Below, in pieces: positions 22,006-34,922 of a stretch of 64,000 nucleotides of DNA. Location of the stretch: contig JAAKBF010000173.1 in NCBI GenBank assembly GCA_012656075.1, positions 186,001 to 250,000 on the forward strand, read 5' to 3'. Numbering within the stretch: the first letter of the stretch is position 1; the number at the start of each line of letters is the position of its first letter. The stretch comes from Phytophthora hibernalis (lineage: Eukaryota; Oomycota; Peronosporomycetes; Peronosporales; Peronosporaceae). Under the pieces are notes generated by a model. The model worked only from the letters and a program-made list of their open reading frames with translations. It made no database searches and was not told where the DNA came from. Position numbers and translations under genes: made by a program.

Positions 22006-24952
22006 ATGGAACCCCGAACGCCAGACGCCAACTTGCCGCCCCACTCTGCGCAACTCCCGCCGGCTGCCACCCTAGTTGAGGCGAGCCCCGCGGGCGCGGG
22101 TGGTGATGATGGCCACGCCCTCCCTGCAGTCACCGACGAGGGTCCAGCCGAGGATATGAGCGTCGAGGAGAAGGAGAAGGAAGAGGAGGAAAACGAGGAG
22201 GCCTCTGGCGAGGAGCCTCCAAAACGGACCTCGTTGATCCTTGGTGACGTTCCACCGGGTCCATACGAAGAGTGACGTCGAAGCTTTCGCCGTGGCGGAA
22301 CTGTTGTCGATCGATGAGCATGTCGACCACGTCCAGGCCGGCACCTTACCTGCCCGCCACCGAGGGCCGCTTGGAATAACGAACGTCTTGTCCACTCGGG
22401 GTGTGGCACCGCCTAAACACGAACCGCTCGGGCACACATTCAAAGTGGGTGTGCCTGCTAACGTCCAGGCTTACCGAGACGGCAAATACGTCCAAGAAGG
22501 CTATGGCGGCGTCGAGGACCTCATGCGTTTTGAAGGTTTGTCGGACTTTGACTTTACGGACCTCGGTGAGGTATTCCAGGTTAACCACAACGAGACACGT
22601 CCGGTCCGAGACATGATCCTTCGACCTCATACTGGAAACTCCTCCTCGATATCTGCGTTGGAGACTACGTTGGACTCGCTCATCATGCGTCGAGAGATGG
22701 CATCCCTGATGATGCAATTCCTCGTCGACCGTTTTGCTGAAAGAGTGTTTTACAGGTATCCTCCCTTGATCGTCTTCTAAGTCTTCGCCGGGCGATGGTA
22801 GGTCAGCTCGATGAGATGGGAGTCCATGCTACAGACGATGCTCTGCACAGTGAAGCTGTGAGTCTTCAGATTCGGCGCGACTATACGTTTCTCCAGAAGT
22901 ATCACGAGAAAGAAGTACAGCGCGTTCATGACGAGGCTGCAAAAACTCGTGCAACGTTGGAAGCTGACTTCAAGCGTCTCGCTGACGAAAGTCTCAAGAC
23001 GGAGCACGTATTACGTGATCACATCCAGGGTCTGGATGCTAACTTGGATCGTGCTCATCACGAATCAAAGACCTTGAACGCACTGCCCAGGATACTTCTT
23101 TCGACGCTGACAAGCTCATGGCATTCCTGAACGAGGGTTCCAACGAAGTTCGCAACAACTGGCCTCGACTGCGTTGGCTGTTCAAGCACTTCGAGAAAGG
23201 GACCGAACCGCCAACTTTTCTTCGAGGACATGGATCCAAGTGGACGCTGCCGACAAGTCGTACAGGATGATTCCCGCGTATCCTGGTCCGGCACCTCCAG
23301 ACAGCGATGCTGATGACGACGACGTTGACGAAAACGAGGGTAAGACTGACGAGAAACCGACTGCCGCACAAGTGATTGACTTGCGTGGTAGCCGTTCCCC
23401 GACCAAGTCTACAGCGCAACGGCCTTCCAAGAAGTGGCAGAAGTCGGGTAAAAGTCTTCAAGCACACCCAAGTCGACACAGGCTCGGACTTGCGATGAGT
23501 TGTAGTTACGACCATCGCACCCCAAAGAGGCACGTACTGGTGCACGCCCTGCCGACAGGTTCTTGAATGTTTCCGTCGACGAGGCCTGCAAGATGCTTCC
23601 AGAATTCGTCGCATGGCAAGACCTCCGTTGAGACGTACAATTGGCAATGCAGACCGGTATTGATTACGAGAATGCTCTTCAGTGGATGGGTGAGGACAAG
23701 ATTGCTCACACATTATTCCACCGGACTCCTCTCGTTCACATGATAACTAGCATGATGTATTGGCGTCGATTGGACAGCACCCCGTGGGCCCGTCATATTC
23801 CTGGAGCTTATTTTCGGATTGCTGAATTCGCCTTGAGACACTCCTCAAAGATGATAATGTCCCCCTCGATGGCCCGCCTTGGTAGAGCACTCGGTAGAAG
23901 TGTTTTCTTCAACGTCCGAAGAGAAAGATGACGATGCCGACGATGATTATGACGATCAAGCCAAACGCGTCGTGATTGAGTTGCTCAAGGCTGCGTCTCC
24001 GAAGAAATTTCTTGTCGGATCTTTGGAAAATACCGATGATGAGGAAGACGCTCCTACACCTCGACGCAAGTCTAAGGCTAAGCGTATGCGATCTTTGTCC
24101 GCCAACTTCTCCGGTTCAGACTCCAAGTCGTCTTCCAAGAAAGCACTGACTTCTCCTTCACCCAGAAAACGTTCTCGACAGTCGTCTTCGAAATCAAGTT
24201 CGTCCAAGAAATCTGCGTCCAAGAAGCGTACTTCCAGGGCCGCAATTCTCCGATCTCAATCACCGTTAACTCGCATCAAATTTGAAGATCTCACGACTAC
24301 TGAATTGGCAACTGTGGAAACTCCAGGCCCGGGTGTCGTGTCTTGGCGCATTCGTGGCGTCCTCGCGCACCGTTCACCCAAGAAAAATGGTCACGTTCAG
24401 CAGACTCCAGGTTTTCCTGATTACGCCCCTCAGAAAATCGATACGTTCATCTTGGCCGAGCGTTGGAATGTCGCCGAATACTTGGATCTAATTGACCAAG
24501 AGCCTTGGAAGACTATGTGGGATGAATGTGTCAAGCTGATCTACTTCCATCGGCATGCTGAGTCGACTGCCATACAGATTGCACTTCTGGACGAATACCT
24601 TAGCTTCGTTGAAGAAAACGCTCGTGCCTTCTGGGAAGTCTTGCACTGGCTCATCATGAAAACCAAAGGGATCGCGGATGACGATGACGACCAAGACGAC
24701 AGTCTCTACTCCATGTCTGCCCGGCTTCACAAAGAACGTTGTCGGCGTCATGAGTTGGTTGGACGATCGATGGCGAAACGTCAGAACCGTCTTATCGACA
24801 AGGGTCTTCCAGCGTCGATCGTTCAAGAGCCGGGAATCTGGACATATCCAGTCATGGTGTGTTACTGGTTCCTGATGGACCCCAGCATAACCAAGCCTGA
24901 CGGGTATCGCCATACTCTGATGGATCAATTGGAGATAATCGAGCGTGTCTAG
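22006..24952 (+). pseudogene. Plus-strand (antisense) gene inside element A
   Basis: Coding-like plus-strand sequence starts at ATG 22006 (MEPRTPDANLPPH) and continues in shifting frames to TAG 24952. Parts: an acidic Glu/Lys stretch (22145-22230); a conserved-looking segment with FEGLSDFDFTDLGEVFQ (22240-22780); a coiled-coil segment (22795-23130; KYHEKEVQRVHDEAAKTRA); an acidic stretch (23290-23350); a Ser/Lys-rich basic stretch (24060-24240); and a C-terminal helical/aromatic part (24420-24952). It faces opposite to the gag-pol of element A and lies between integrase and 3' LTR. Some plant Ty3/gypsy elements carry antisense ORFs at this place. No domain is recognised, and the broken frames may be decay or sequencing error. 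Confidence 0.5.
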
Positions 24953-25360
24953 CCTGGACGTACAGAATGGACCCAGTACTGCGCTGACACGCGGCAAATC
25001 GCCCACATCTCAGACAAACTCAAGTCTCGGCTGCTTTCGGCAAACGAACGTGGAGATAACCCAATCACTGAGCCGTTCCTCTGAAGTCTTCTAGCATAGC
25101 CGTCCACGTAGTGGTCTGGACATTGCTTATGTCCCTTGCATCTCGTAGTGTAACACCCTTTTGCATTTAATCTCACGTAAGTCATCTCATGTTTTGACAA
25201 TTCATCCTCTTCACATGATCTTCGTCTTCTAATGCTTCCCGATTCTCCCAAGTCGATATCTCTTCCTACTTAGCATGCCAACCACTTCCAGGATAAACAT
25301 CACTCTGCCGGCTTGGCCAGCACAATCTTCAATCACTATTCACACTCAAATTCCGTAGGT

Positions 25361-27415
25361 TCACTTAGTTCGACGGTCTGGTACGTTCAGGAATCCACAT
25401 CCAGAAATGCTATATTCTTGGGTGGTCGTCTCCCGCTTGAATTGCTTGAAAACGCGCCCGAGCTCTCGCCCCTGGTTGAATTCATATAGTAATGCACCAC
25501 AACTCAATTGAGAAGCCGAGATCCACTCAGGTTCCACATAACCTTTCCATTTCACAAGGTATTCCCGGACGCGTTTGGCTGTTCGTGTACGTTTGGTCCG
25601 CCGCAGGTCCCGGATTTCTTCAACCTTGTATTCGTCGTTCAGGTTGTCAGCCTCCCAGCTATCTTCTGGTAGTAAGGCTGCGTCACAATCATCATCGTCC
25701 ATAATGTCAACCTGAATGGCTGGACGCCTAGGGTACAGAGCTCGAGACTTTAGACGACTGATGTGAATCCAAGGGTTGACACGGTAACCCGTATCCTTAA
25801 CTTTGAGCTTCACCCTGAAATCGTCTTGAATCTCTGCAATCCTGAACGGTCCATGCCACAGGTGAGCCAGCTTGCGCCTCAATCCAGTCTGCACTCTAGG
25901 AATATATAACCAAACTGCGTCTCCGACTTTGAAACCGGCTTTGATCCGATCCGACAATTTCCGCCATTTCCGCGTATGTTCCGCTGCTCGTTCAAGTTTA
26001 GCCTTCTTCTGAAGATCCTTCGCGCAGGCCTGGGCGTACGTATAATCACGTTGAAGTTTTCTCCTCCACTCATAGGCCGTACGTTCAGAAACAATTGACG
26101 GTTTTGGACCTAGTATGGCCGATACAGTCCCTTGTGCGTCCCATCCATGAACTAAATAGAATGGGTTATCCAGTCTGGTCGCATCAAACGAGGTATTCAA
26201 GGCGAAGATCAGACTTTCAGCATGATCATCCCAGTCGCTCTGGTCTGCCTCGGCAACGTAAGGTCGGACGCTGCGCATGACGGTCTAGACGGAGCGTTCC
26301 TGTTGGCCGTTCGCTTGGGGACGGTAGGCTAGAGTCGCTCGTTGTTTGCTGCCAAGGTGTTCTCGAAAACGTGTAAACACCTCACTCATGAATCTTGGAT
26401 CCTGGTCGTGGCGTAACATCGAACGTCGAAATACACATTCTTCGTCGGCCTCAGCGACTTCTTGCGCTGTGGTGGAATTCATCTGCTTGCACATTACGAA
26501 TCCGGAGAACGCATCCTGGAAGAGTAACAAATGTGTTACCTCGTTCAGACTTGGGCATATGAGTAACAAAATCCATCGAGATAACCTCGAACGGTCTTCT
26601 AGGCTCAATGTTCCCAGGTGACGGTCCAGGGTTAGGGGGACGCCCCTTACCATTTGCACAGTCCCCACATTCTCTGACGAACTGCTAAACGTACCATGCC
26701 AGTAGAATTCCGTACGCAATTTATCGTGTGTTCGAGTGATTCTTTGATGGCCGCCTTGGAAGTCTTCATGGGCATAATGTAACATGTCTTCCTGGAGTGA
26801 CGCAGGAACGACTAGTCTTAGCTCATCCGCCATATCTCGTGGGCGCCCCTTAGTGGATCTACTCAGGTGATAGATAATTCCTCTCGAATCCAGTGCGAAC
26901 AACTCCGCCTTCTTTGAAATCGTGTTGAGTTGTGGACGGGAGAAATGATCAAACTCGTCGTTCAGGAATCTCTTGACGTCCCTCAAGAACGGGTCGCTTT
27001 CCTGGTGTACTTGGATACGCCTCCACCGTTCTGCCCGATATTCTGTCGGACCCATGGGGTCTACCCGATCGTTAACTTCCAGAGCATGGCTGCGTGTAAT
27101 TGCCGCCAGCACTCGTGCCACCATGGGTAGAGGTTCTGAATCTGGTCCTGGAAGATCGTCAATGAAGGACACATCCTGAGTGGGTGCCTCGTCATCTTGA
27201 ACGGGAGCTTTCTCTCTGGACTCATTTAGGATTACCACTGGTTTCATCAATTGTTCTGCAATCGTCGACACTTTTTCCAAATGGGTGAGTTCTTCTTGAT
27301 CCTGGACATGCCATGACTTACCCAATATCAAGGTCTTGGACGTCAAGTAATCTGCTGCTTGGTTAAAAGCACGTTTGACATGTACTAGTCGGATCGAGTC
27401 AAACGTAACCTTCAA
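25361..27415 (-). pseudogene. Element A integrase with chromodomain
   Basis: 27415-26285 encodes the RNase H tail, a spacer and the integrase. The zinc domain starts LQEDMLHYAHEDFQGGHQRI (two His), and the CxxC half lies in another frame near 26680. The core continues with DAFSGFV and ends ATLAYRPQANGQQERS, which contains the catalytic Glu region. 26278-25361 (305 aa) continues the core, a GPF module (WHGPFRIAEI) and a C-terminal chromodomain (REYLVKWKGY...W) at about residues 240-285. Chromodomains bind methylated histone H3 and steer insertion to heterochromatin, so the element is a chromovirus-type Ty3/gypsy. At least two frame changes and one stop interrupt it. Confidence 0.85.
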
Positions 27416-28324
27416 AGCATGATACTCGTCCAGGCGTCTCTGCAGATTCGGAATATTGCAGTTGATGACGCCTTCACATTGCTCAATGACGATCCGAGAA
27501 TCCCCACGACGATCACATCCTGGACGTCACGTTCAGACAAGAGTACCGGTCCTTTGAGGAGACCATTATACTCTGCATCGTTCACTGTGACATCTTCCAG
27601 GATGAAACCGTGTGCGCTAAAGGCATGCCAGCCAGGAAGTTCCCAAATGACGCATCCACAACTTCCTTGACGGGTCGAAGTCTTTGCAGCACCATCGAAG
27701 CTCAGAACATAACCTGTATAACCAGCATCTAACGTTTCCACGCTCAAAATTGGAGGGGGCTGAATTCTCCCTTGACAGGAAGCAAGTTCTCTGCAACCTC
27801 GTCCAAATGTTCGCGTGGTGTGATTCCAGCGCCTAAGATTGCAGGAAATCCGTCCTCGTCTCTTTCAATCTTTCGTACTTCTAGGTTCCAGTGAGACAGA
27901 GTAACCCCCATTTCACGTTCTTCCCGTCTGCTGTCTTGGAATTGATCAGCCAACTCAACACTGTGTATCGGGAATAAACAATAATGTTGGTATCTTGGAC
28001 GATCGTCCGGAACAGTTCCAGGACTCTCAATACGGCAATGGCCTCCTTCTCTGCGAAGTGATAACGAATATCAGACTCGTTCAGGACTCGCCCCGTGAAT
28101 CGCACCGGTTGAATTACCCCATCATAAACTTGGCCGAGTACTGCACAGGCAGCCCACTGGTTGGCGTGAGGTATCATTACAACTGGTCTTGTACGATCAG
28201 GATAACGTAACAACGGGGTCGACACGATCCTTCGCTTCAGGATTTTAAAAGCTTCCTTGGCTTTAGACAGATCTCGTTCTGCACGTATTCGCTCATCTGT
28301 AAGCTCGTACAAGACTGCAGCCAC
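27412..28324 (-). pseudogene. Element A RNase H domains
   Basis: 28324-27881 begins with the RT connection (AKEAFKILKRRIVSTPLLRYP) and the first RNase H domain (PHANQWAACAVLGQV, then YHFAEKEAIAVLRVLELF). 27747-27412 encodes a second, cellular-type RNase H-like segment (GYVLSFDGAAKTSTRQGSCG, then NDAEYNGLLKG). A dual or dead connection RNase H plus an acquired RNase H is known in some retroelement lineages. Here it is read only from motifs. Frames change between the two. Confidence 0.7.
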
Positions 28325-28351
28325 AACCGGGAAATCCTCGATGAACTTATG

Positions 28352-29170
28352 CTAATAGTTCAGGCTCCCAAGAAAAGACAGAACTCCTTTCCAAGTCTTC
28401 GGGAACGGAAGGTCTTGGACGCCTTTCGCAATCTTGGGCTTGGCGCGAATCCCTTCGGCGCTAATCTCGTGAGACAAGTATGGAATCGTCAATTTGCCAA
28501 ATTCACTCTTAGGCATGCTCACTGAAATGTTCCAATAGCGTAGTCTGAACAACAATGCATCCAGGTCATCACATAGTTGATCCCAGGTGGGTGCCCCATG
28601 AGCGATGTCATCAATATATGAACTTCGTCCAAGAACGGGTCCCATCTGGGGTGGCGTCGGGATGTTCCGCTTAAACACCGTCATCTGATCGGTCAAAATT
28701 GGAACTGCATTCCTAGACGTTTCACTCTCACATTTACTTTGTTCGACCGGATCTAATCCAAGAAACTCCAACACGTCAGGGTCTACAAGCTCTTCTTCTT
28801 CTCGAGGGAGCCGGACGAACCCCCAAATACAATTGTTGATAACCGCTTGGTAAATCAGTGGAGCATTCTTCAGTCCGAAAGGCATACGGACCCATTGGAA
28901 ATGTCCAAACGGGCATACGAAAGCTGAAACCAACTAGGCACGTTCCGTCATCTTGATCGTCCAAAACCCACTCGCCATATCTAGACTCATGAACCATAGA
29001 TCACTCTCAAAGCCAATCAGTATGTCGTCAATCAGAGGAAGCGGATAGTTTGACAGTCGGATGAAACCGTTGACTACCCGGTAATCAATGCACATTCGGA
29101 TGTCCGTTTCGTTTTTCTTCCGAACAATCACTATCGGGGAGGTCCATGGTGAGTCTGAGTTCTCGATCAA
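28352..29170 (-). pseudogene. Element A reverse transcriptase
   Basis: 29170-28934 contains SPWTSPIVIVRKKNETDIRM, then CIDYRVVN, and motif A (WFMSLDMASGFWTI). After one in-frame TAG (28934-28936) the frame continues with FGHFQWVRMPFGLKNAP and the YIDD catalytic box (SSYIDDIAHGA) in 28933-28352. All RT motifs are intact apart from the stop. A 45-residue acidic insert lies between the FGLKNAP motif and YIDD. Family assignment is secure. Confidence 0.85.
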
Positions 29171-29404
29171 TTGGTCTCCAACAATTTCTTGAGCAATTCA
29201 TAAACTTTCAGCATCAAATGTGGGTCGATAGACCGGGCGCGTTGGGCAACAGGCTTTGCATCACCTACATCCAAGTCACACACCACACCCCTCGCCGGAG
29301 CGGGGGCTGTATTGCCATCGCCCAAGAATATCTTGCGGTGTCTTCCAGAATAGTCCGCATCTTGCGTTCTTGATCTGGAGTCGTTCGTCTGGGGACACCA
29401 ACAT

Positions 29405-30116
29405 CTACTTTCGTGATGTACTGAGGTCTGCTAATTCGGGAAGAAGTGCCAGTTCATCGCGTAAAGATGACATCAGCTCGCTCCCTTCGCGAATATATAC
29501 GGCAGGCTCCAAGTCTAGATCTTCCAAGTTCACCCGCATAACGCGAGCATATTTCTGCTCCAGTTTATACACGGGTGTATCAATCATCGATTGCATCACA
29601 TTCGGAAATTTCATCCTGGACGCTTCGTAGTTCTAGATGCATAGGCCCAGGTTCCGGATCGACTTCCTCCCCTGCCTCAGTTTGAAGGTCTGCCGTCATC
29701 ATTTCCAACACTGCTTTGGCTTCCTCTTCTTGGATGGGATTCATTTGAGTACTCGCATCCACAGTCTCAGGCGCCTGGGAGACTACGTTACGGGCAAAAG
29801 AGACGTGTCGTTCCTTGCTCTTAACGCCCAAATTTCCCGGCTTCCACTGAGATTGGGTGACGTGCACTTCATTACTTCCAGAAGGAGGTCGTACCATGAT
29901 CTTGGTCGGCCATGGATATTCCGGTCTCGGAACACAGGGTGGCTCCAATTGTCTCGCGAGTTCTTCTAGTCGTTCAGCACGCTCTGGAGACATAGTGCAC
30001 TCATAAATCAGTTGTTGCCACTCAATGTACCTCTGCTTTCTTGGACGCACGAAACGTCCTGAGGGAAGTATCCGTATTCTACTACTCTCGCGACCGGAAC
30101 ATGAGGATCGATCCAC
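29405..30116 (-). pseudogene. Element A protease-RT spacer
   Basis: Minus frames 30116-29580 and 29614-29405 encode a hydrophilic acidic spacer (QTEAGEEVDPEPGPM) that links the protease to RT. There is no catalytic motif; 29404-29171 leads into RT in a further frame. Such spacers are usual in Phytophthora-type Ty3 elements, by inference from element E, which has one in the same position. Confidence 0.5.
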
Positions 30117-30859
30117 AACATTTTCGACGAGAAATTCACCACCTTGATCGCAACCGCCCAGGACTTTGCAGAATAGAGCACTTCAGTTACCCAACGGTCT
30201 CCACGCCCAGCCCACACAACATCACGTTGAGGGTTGCTTTGACCATATTTAATCCGAACAATAGCATAAGCTCCTGGACGCAAATATAACGTCTCGGTGG
30301 GTCGCACCTCCATATCCAGACTTATGTGATCACGAGTAGGACCTCCACACATTACAACGGTTTCCTCATCGGGCAGTTGGACGAGACCTTCTCGTACACT
30401 CAAGTGGACTCCAGCAGCATACATGAAATTCATGCCAAGCAGAACTTCCACACCTTCTCCGATATTCGCCACATACACAGTCATGACGTACACCTCTCTG
30501 GGACCAAGAGTAATCTTGATCTTTGCCCTCGCAGTGATGAACGTTGGGAACCCACTTAAACCAGTCACTTTAATCGGGTCGCTGGTAAGTAATTGAAGTT
30601 TGAGCCTACGCGCTAGGTCCAAACCAACCATACTTACAGACGTTCCGGTGTCCAGCAAAATCTTCGTCCGGCAATTATCCACTGCTCCATGTACCATTGC
30701 AATCTCATGACTGTCTCCTACTTCATGATTCTCCCACCATCCGTATCGCTCTCCTGGACGGAGCGTTCGTTCAACAGTACTTTCAAGGCTTCCTGTACGA
30801 GTCCATTCAAGGTCTTCACGTTCAGGGTTGCCAGGGTCATCTTGAATCATAGTAGTCAT
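30008..30859 (-). CDS. Element A aspartic protease
   Basis: A 283-aa minus frame with the retropepsin catalytic motif LLDTGTSVSMV at about residues 67-77 and the second motif EVLLGMNF near residue 135. It would process the Gag-Pol polyprotein. The domain is complete and uninterrupted, unlike element E's protease, which lost the Asp triplet. It lies directly after the zinc-knuckle end of gag and overlaps the next spacer frame. Confidence 0.8.
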   Translation of the reverse strand: MTTMIQDDPGNPEREDLEWTRTGSLESTVERTLRPGERYGWWENHEVGDSHEIAMVHGAVDNCRTKILLDTGTSVSMVGLDLARRLKLQLLTSDPIKVTGLSGFPTFITARAKIKITLGPREVYVMTVYVANIGEGVEVLLGMNFMYAAGVHLSVREGLVQLPDEETVVMCGGPTRDHISLDMEVRPTETLYLRPGAYAIVRIKYGQSNPQRDVVWAGRGDRWVTEVLYSAKSWAVAIKVVNFSSKMLWIDPHVPVARVVEYGYFPQDVSCVQESRGTLSGNN

Positions 30860-30972
30860 GCATTGTTGGTTATCTGGTTTTCTTCATCTCAGATCTGGTC
30901 CGACATACACTAAGATACACAATACTGGGATACGTTTAAGCCCGGCGCGTTCTGGATCCCCATCCAGCGGGC

Positions 30973-31657
30973 TTATTCGTTTAACGGCGTCCCAGGAATG
31001 ACTTCTCCATCCAAGAGTTTCTTCAGTTGGGATGAAGGAACGTCTTCCAGCATGCCTTTGCGAGCGAGGTCCTTGATGGCTTCAAATGCTTCGTGGTCTG
31101 CGCATGGTCCCTCATGAAATTTTCCACAGTTGCTACATGGCCGATATCGACATGCACGCATGGAGTGCCATCTTGCCACAACGTTCACACTTGATGTCCT
31201 TCCAACAATTCTCAGGTTTGCGGCCAAACGCATTGCAGTTGGTACAAAATTCGGTACGATCGTTGTTGTCTGGACGTGGAGATTGCCATCGTGGACGGTT
31301 ATCCGACCGGCGTTGCCATCCGGAATTTTCCATCACTCGATATACGGCATTCTGGAGATCCTGATCGGACATCGCGGTCTTGGACGATACTTCCAGATTT
31401 GCACTGTCCGGGACACTGCGTGTAGAAGCGACGGGTTGCGGTGGAGCATTGTCGATGTCTTCGACTGCTTCACTGAAATGTACCTGTCCATCTGGCTCGA
31501 CTTCCGACTCGGCATCACTCTGACCGATATATGCTTGACTGGGTCGCTTTGACTTGAAACGTCCAAACGGTAGGTTGTCAGCTCGAGGGTCCCGCGGTTT
31601 GGACGGTGGCGTATTATATCCACCGTCCAAAGTCAGATCTTCATCTTGCTGCAACAC
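30973..31657 (-). pseudogene. Element A Gag nucleocapsid part
   Basis: 31657-31133 carries a hydrophilic stretch and a Cys-rich part, CTNCNAFGRKPENCW and CERCGKMALHAC. 31233-30973 continues in another frame with CSNCGKFHEGPC. These are CCHC-like zinc-binding motifs that bind the element's RNA. One frame change separates the two halves. Confidence 0.7.
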
Positions 31658-31731
31658 GTACTCGAGATCATCTACGTTTCGGAAACGCTGGTTGCGTAAT
31701 ACGGCCTTGAGCTGTGAGTATCAAAGACTCT

Positions 31732-34700
31732 TCATGAAACGCTTGCTGTGTTTCTCCGACGCCTTATACCGGACCTCAGCCTTGACCGCTGCTTCATTAA
31801 GGCGGTAGAAAACTCCAACGGGGTCTCGTTCGACTTTTGCTTCATGGTGTAGTACCGCTCTGAGTCAGACGTCCGGGTCTTCAAATACTTGCGTCTGAAC
31901 TCTTCAAGTAACAATTTCCAGTTACCCTGGACGTGCTTCGGGAGTTGACCTCGCCAGTTTCTGACCGCGGACGACATCTTCATTTTGAGCTCACCGAGCT
32001 TAACCATTTCACTCCAGCCTACATACTAATAAAACGTTCCCACCAGCTCCGACGGTCACTTATTGATGCCTTCTCGTCGAATTTCTCCAGCGAGTTGGAG
32101 TTCACATACGGGCGCAATGTCAAGATATTTGAGCCAATCTTGGCCGTTGATGGCGCCAATACTCTTTCGTCTAGACTTGAGTCTGAATCACTTGAGCTCG
32201 AAGCTTCTTCGTCTGAGCTGGAGGTAGGGTCGCTGTCCGGCGAGGAGTCTCGACTGCGACTTGTCTTCTTGGGCGCCTTTTTGCGTTCTGGCTTCTTTGC
32301 TTCTGACTTCACGCGCACCCTCGCCTTCACATCTAGCATTTCCGCGGGGTGGGCCGCTTCCGTCCGAGAGCCCTGTGTCTTGGTTGCCTTGGGCGCAGCC
32401 TTAGCAGCGCTAGTACTCGCTTTGCCTTCCTCGTGCTTGATTCTTTTAGGGCTCACACTGCCAGCAGACACTGGAGGATCGAGGTGCGGGAGCAGCAGCC
32501 GGAGTTGTGCAATTGCACCCACGGAAAGGTTCTCTAGTCCCGATTTGACCCGCTTCTGGGTTGCATCTTTCATGCTTACGCCACTCACCACTGAATTCTT
32601 GGTTGCACGTTCAGGGTCATTGACCACCGTCTTGACCCGAGTTGCTAAATCAGGGGTGGGCATCACACCATCATGCCCCACTGCTGAACGTAAATTCCGT
32701 ATCTGTTCAGTTTGATACTTCTGCATGTTTAGGGTAGACACGCGGTCGTTGACACGTTCCATTTCCAGGTCTTCCAGTTCTCGCTTGTACGTCTCCGACT
32801 GCTCTTCCAGGCCAGCTTGGAGTTGGGTAGCCCACTCGGCGCGTTCGTCTTCGTGTCGGGCGTCGTCTTCGGCCAGACATCGCGGAACCAGCGGATCGTC
32901 CAGACCTTCGTCCAGACCTTGTCGACCGACTTGAGCGCCCTGAACGACTTGATCTTCGAGATGCGGACCACCTCTTCGAGGATCGCTTGGACGCGTGTCG
33001 ATGACTACGAGGGTTGCGACGGTGGCGGTATTCATCACTGTCAGACTCCGATTCGCAAGACGAAAACTCCGATCAGAATCCCTGTGCTTCCTGTGTGACC
33101 TGGACGTGCGCGTCCTGGGCGACTTCGTCTCCGCGAGAGTCACGGACTCCGCCATCTCGACGTCATCCTGGTCCACTGTAGTCATTCGTCCAGGAGTAGC
33201 TTCCTGCGTTATGTAGAACCCCACTTCTCCTGCTTCGGCGACACCACTAGATCTGTGAGCAGTCATCATCATTGGTCCGTATCCAACGAGTGGCATGTGA
33301 GACGCTGGGCTATAGCCGAGAGTCGCTGAAGATGATGCCGACGAGCTGTTCCTGGACGCATACGAGCTGGACGTTGTTCCATATGACGCTTCATCCGTTG
33401 TACCAACCGGACTCGGGATTGAACCCATGCTTGCATCCCTGGACGCAACTGATTCTAGGACAGACACGTCTCTGGATGCTTCGGATGATGGAAGCTCCGA
33501 AGGCAACGAATCTAGTAAAACTTCGCGAGGCGGTTGACGCTGCTGTCGCTTAGAACTTGAAGATCCACTTGGACAGCGAACAGGGCGAAGACCAGTCAAT
33601 CGTAGACGTAGGACAAAACTCCGACCTAGAAGATCGATTTCGTGGTCCGTCATCAATAGATCACCTTCGCCACCCTCAGCGTGATATTCCAGAACAGGTG
33701 GTCGTTCAGGCTTGGGTCCTGCTTCTAAACTTGGAAAAATCTTGAACTTCATCCCAACGATCAACTGCCGCCACTCAATGAGCTTGACTGCCAGTAGATG
33801 TTGGACATCACCAACCACTCCGCGTACCACTTCATGTGTAATCTTTGACGCTCGTGTCTTGAACCATACGGGAACCAAGTTGTCAAACTGGAACCCTGCC
33901 TCGTAGAGTAGTGCCTGTATGATTGCAATACATTCTCTAGGCGTAAGCAGTCCGACGGGGATCTGCGCCGCCGTGAGGTCCTGGGCGGTGGCCAAGTCTC
34001 GTCGATTCAAGTCCAACTCGATGACCCACACTTGGGCGGGGTCGTCCAGAGTGGTCTTGGCGCTCAGGTACTTGGACACATCCAACATGGTCGAGCGGAT
34101 CTGGATGGGACTCCGGCCAAATATACTCCACATGTGGCGGTAGAACTCGTTCGGACCGGACTTGCTCCCACCGGGACACTTGTTGAGCCACGTAAGTCTT
34201 CGCTGCTTTTTCACTGAGACCGGCATCCAATGCTCCAAACTCGGGGTGCGTTCCTGGATGTTCGTCCTGTACCGGTACCAACGAGGCTGTCTTGGACTCC
34301 AGCAAAGGGTTCAGCTGCATTTGCGATTCAGGCGCCGTCGTCGTCTTGGATTCTAGGCGCGAAGACCCTTCCAGGTCTTCAAGCACCGCGTCTTCCTGGA
34401 CTGTCGACAGCGGCTTGTTCTCCGCGTGCGTGGGCGCGTCAGCCTGCAACTCCACGTCTTGATCCGGTAGTGGGGAATCCGAAACTCGACCCTCCACCGG
34501 GGACTCTTCCAAATCGGCGCCTCCCACAGACACCTGGGCGGGCTCCTCCTTAACGGACTCGCCCTCAGCGGTTCGACTCGGTTGGCCGACTTCCAGATTC
34601 ACCATGCAGAGGCGCTGCGTGTGCATCTGGGATAGCTGGCACTGTAGCCGGCGGGTCTTGAATCGAAGACCTCTCCTTCTCCTCCTTGGCTGCCTTACGC

Positions 34701-34861
34701 TTCGCAGCATTGGCCTTTTGAGCAACATGTTCCACCTCTTCCAGGTCTTTGTGTTTTTCAGCCAGCAGCTCTTGCGAACGACGCGACTGGCGAGTAGCCT
34801 CTCCGCGTCCTCTTCCTCCGCGACTTCCTTCGCGCATGCCTTCTCTTCTTCCAGCGACCAT
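31732..34861 (-). CDS. Element A Gag (capsid and long N-terminal part)
   Basis: 34861-34565 is a basic start (SRGGRGRGEATRQSRRSQEL). 34590-34230 is acidic. A 739-aa frame, 34238-32019, contains a conserved-looking front (FNEIYRHMWSIFG-like FYRHMWSIFGRSP), Ser-rich and RS-rich segments, a coiled-coil stretch (ERAEWATQLQAGLEEQSETY) and an acidic/Ser tail (SSSDEEASSSSDSDSS). 32007-31732 encodes the retrotransposon Gag domain proper (VRNWRGQLPKHVQGNWKLLL, then EFRRKYL). The long N-terminal region before the Gag domain is unusual. Frame changes occur near 34700, 34240 and 32010. Confidence 0.6.
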
Positions 34862-34922
34862 AGACGCTAGTTTAGAAGTTAGTACACCCCGTACACTCTT
34901 AACCTACTTAATATAAAAACAA

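Noticed and set aside
32019..32715. Ser/Leu-rich 260-aa plus frame
   Set aside because: It lies opposite the Ser/Glu/Lys-rich Gag of element A and has no motifs; shadow.
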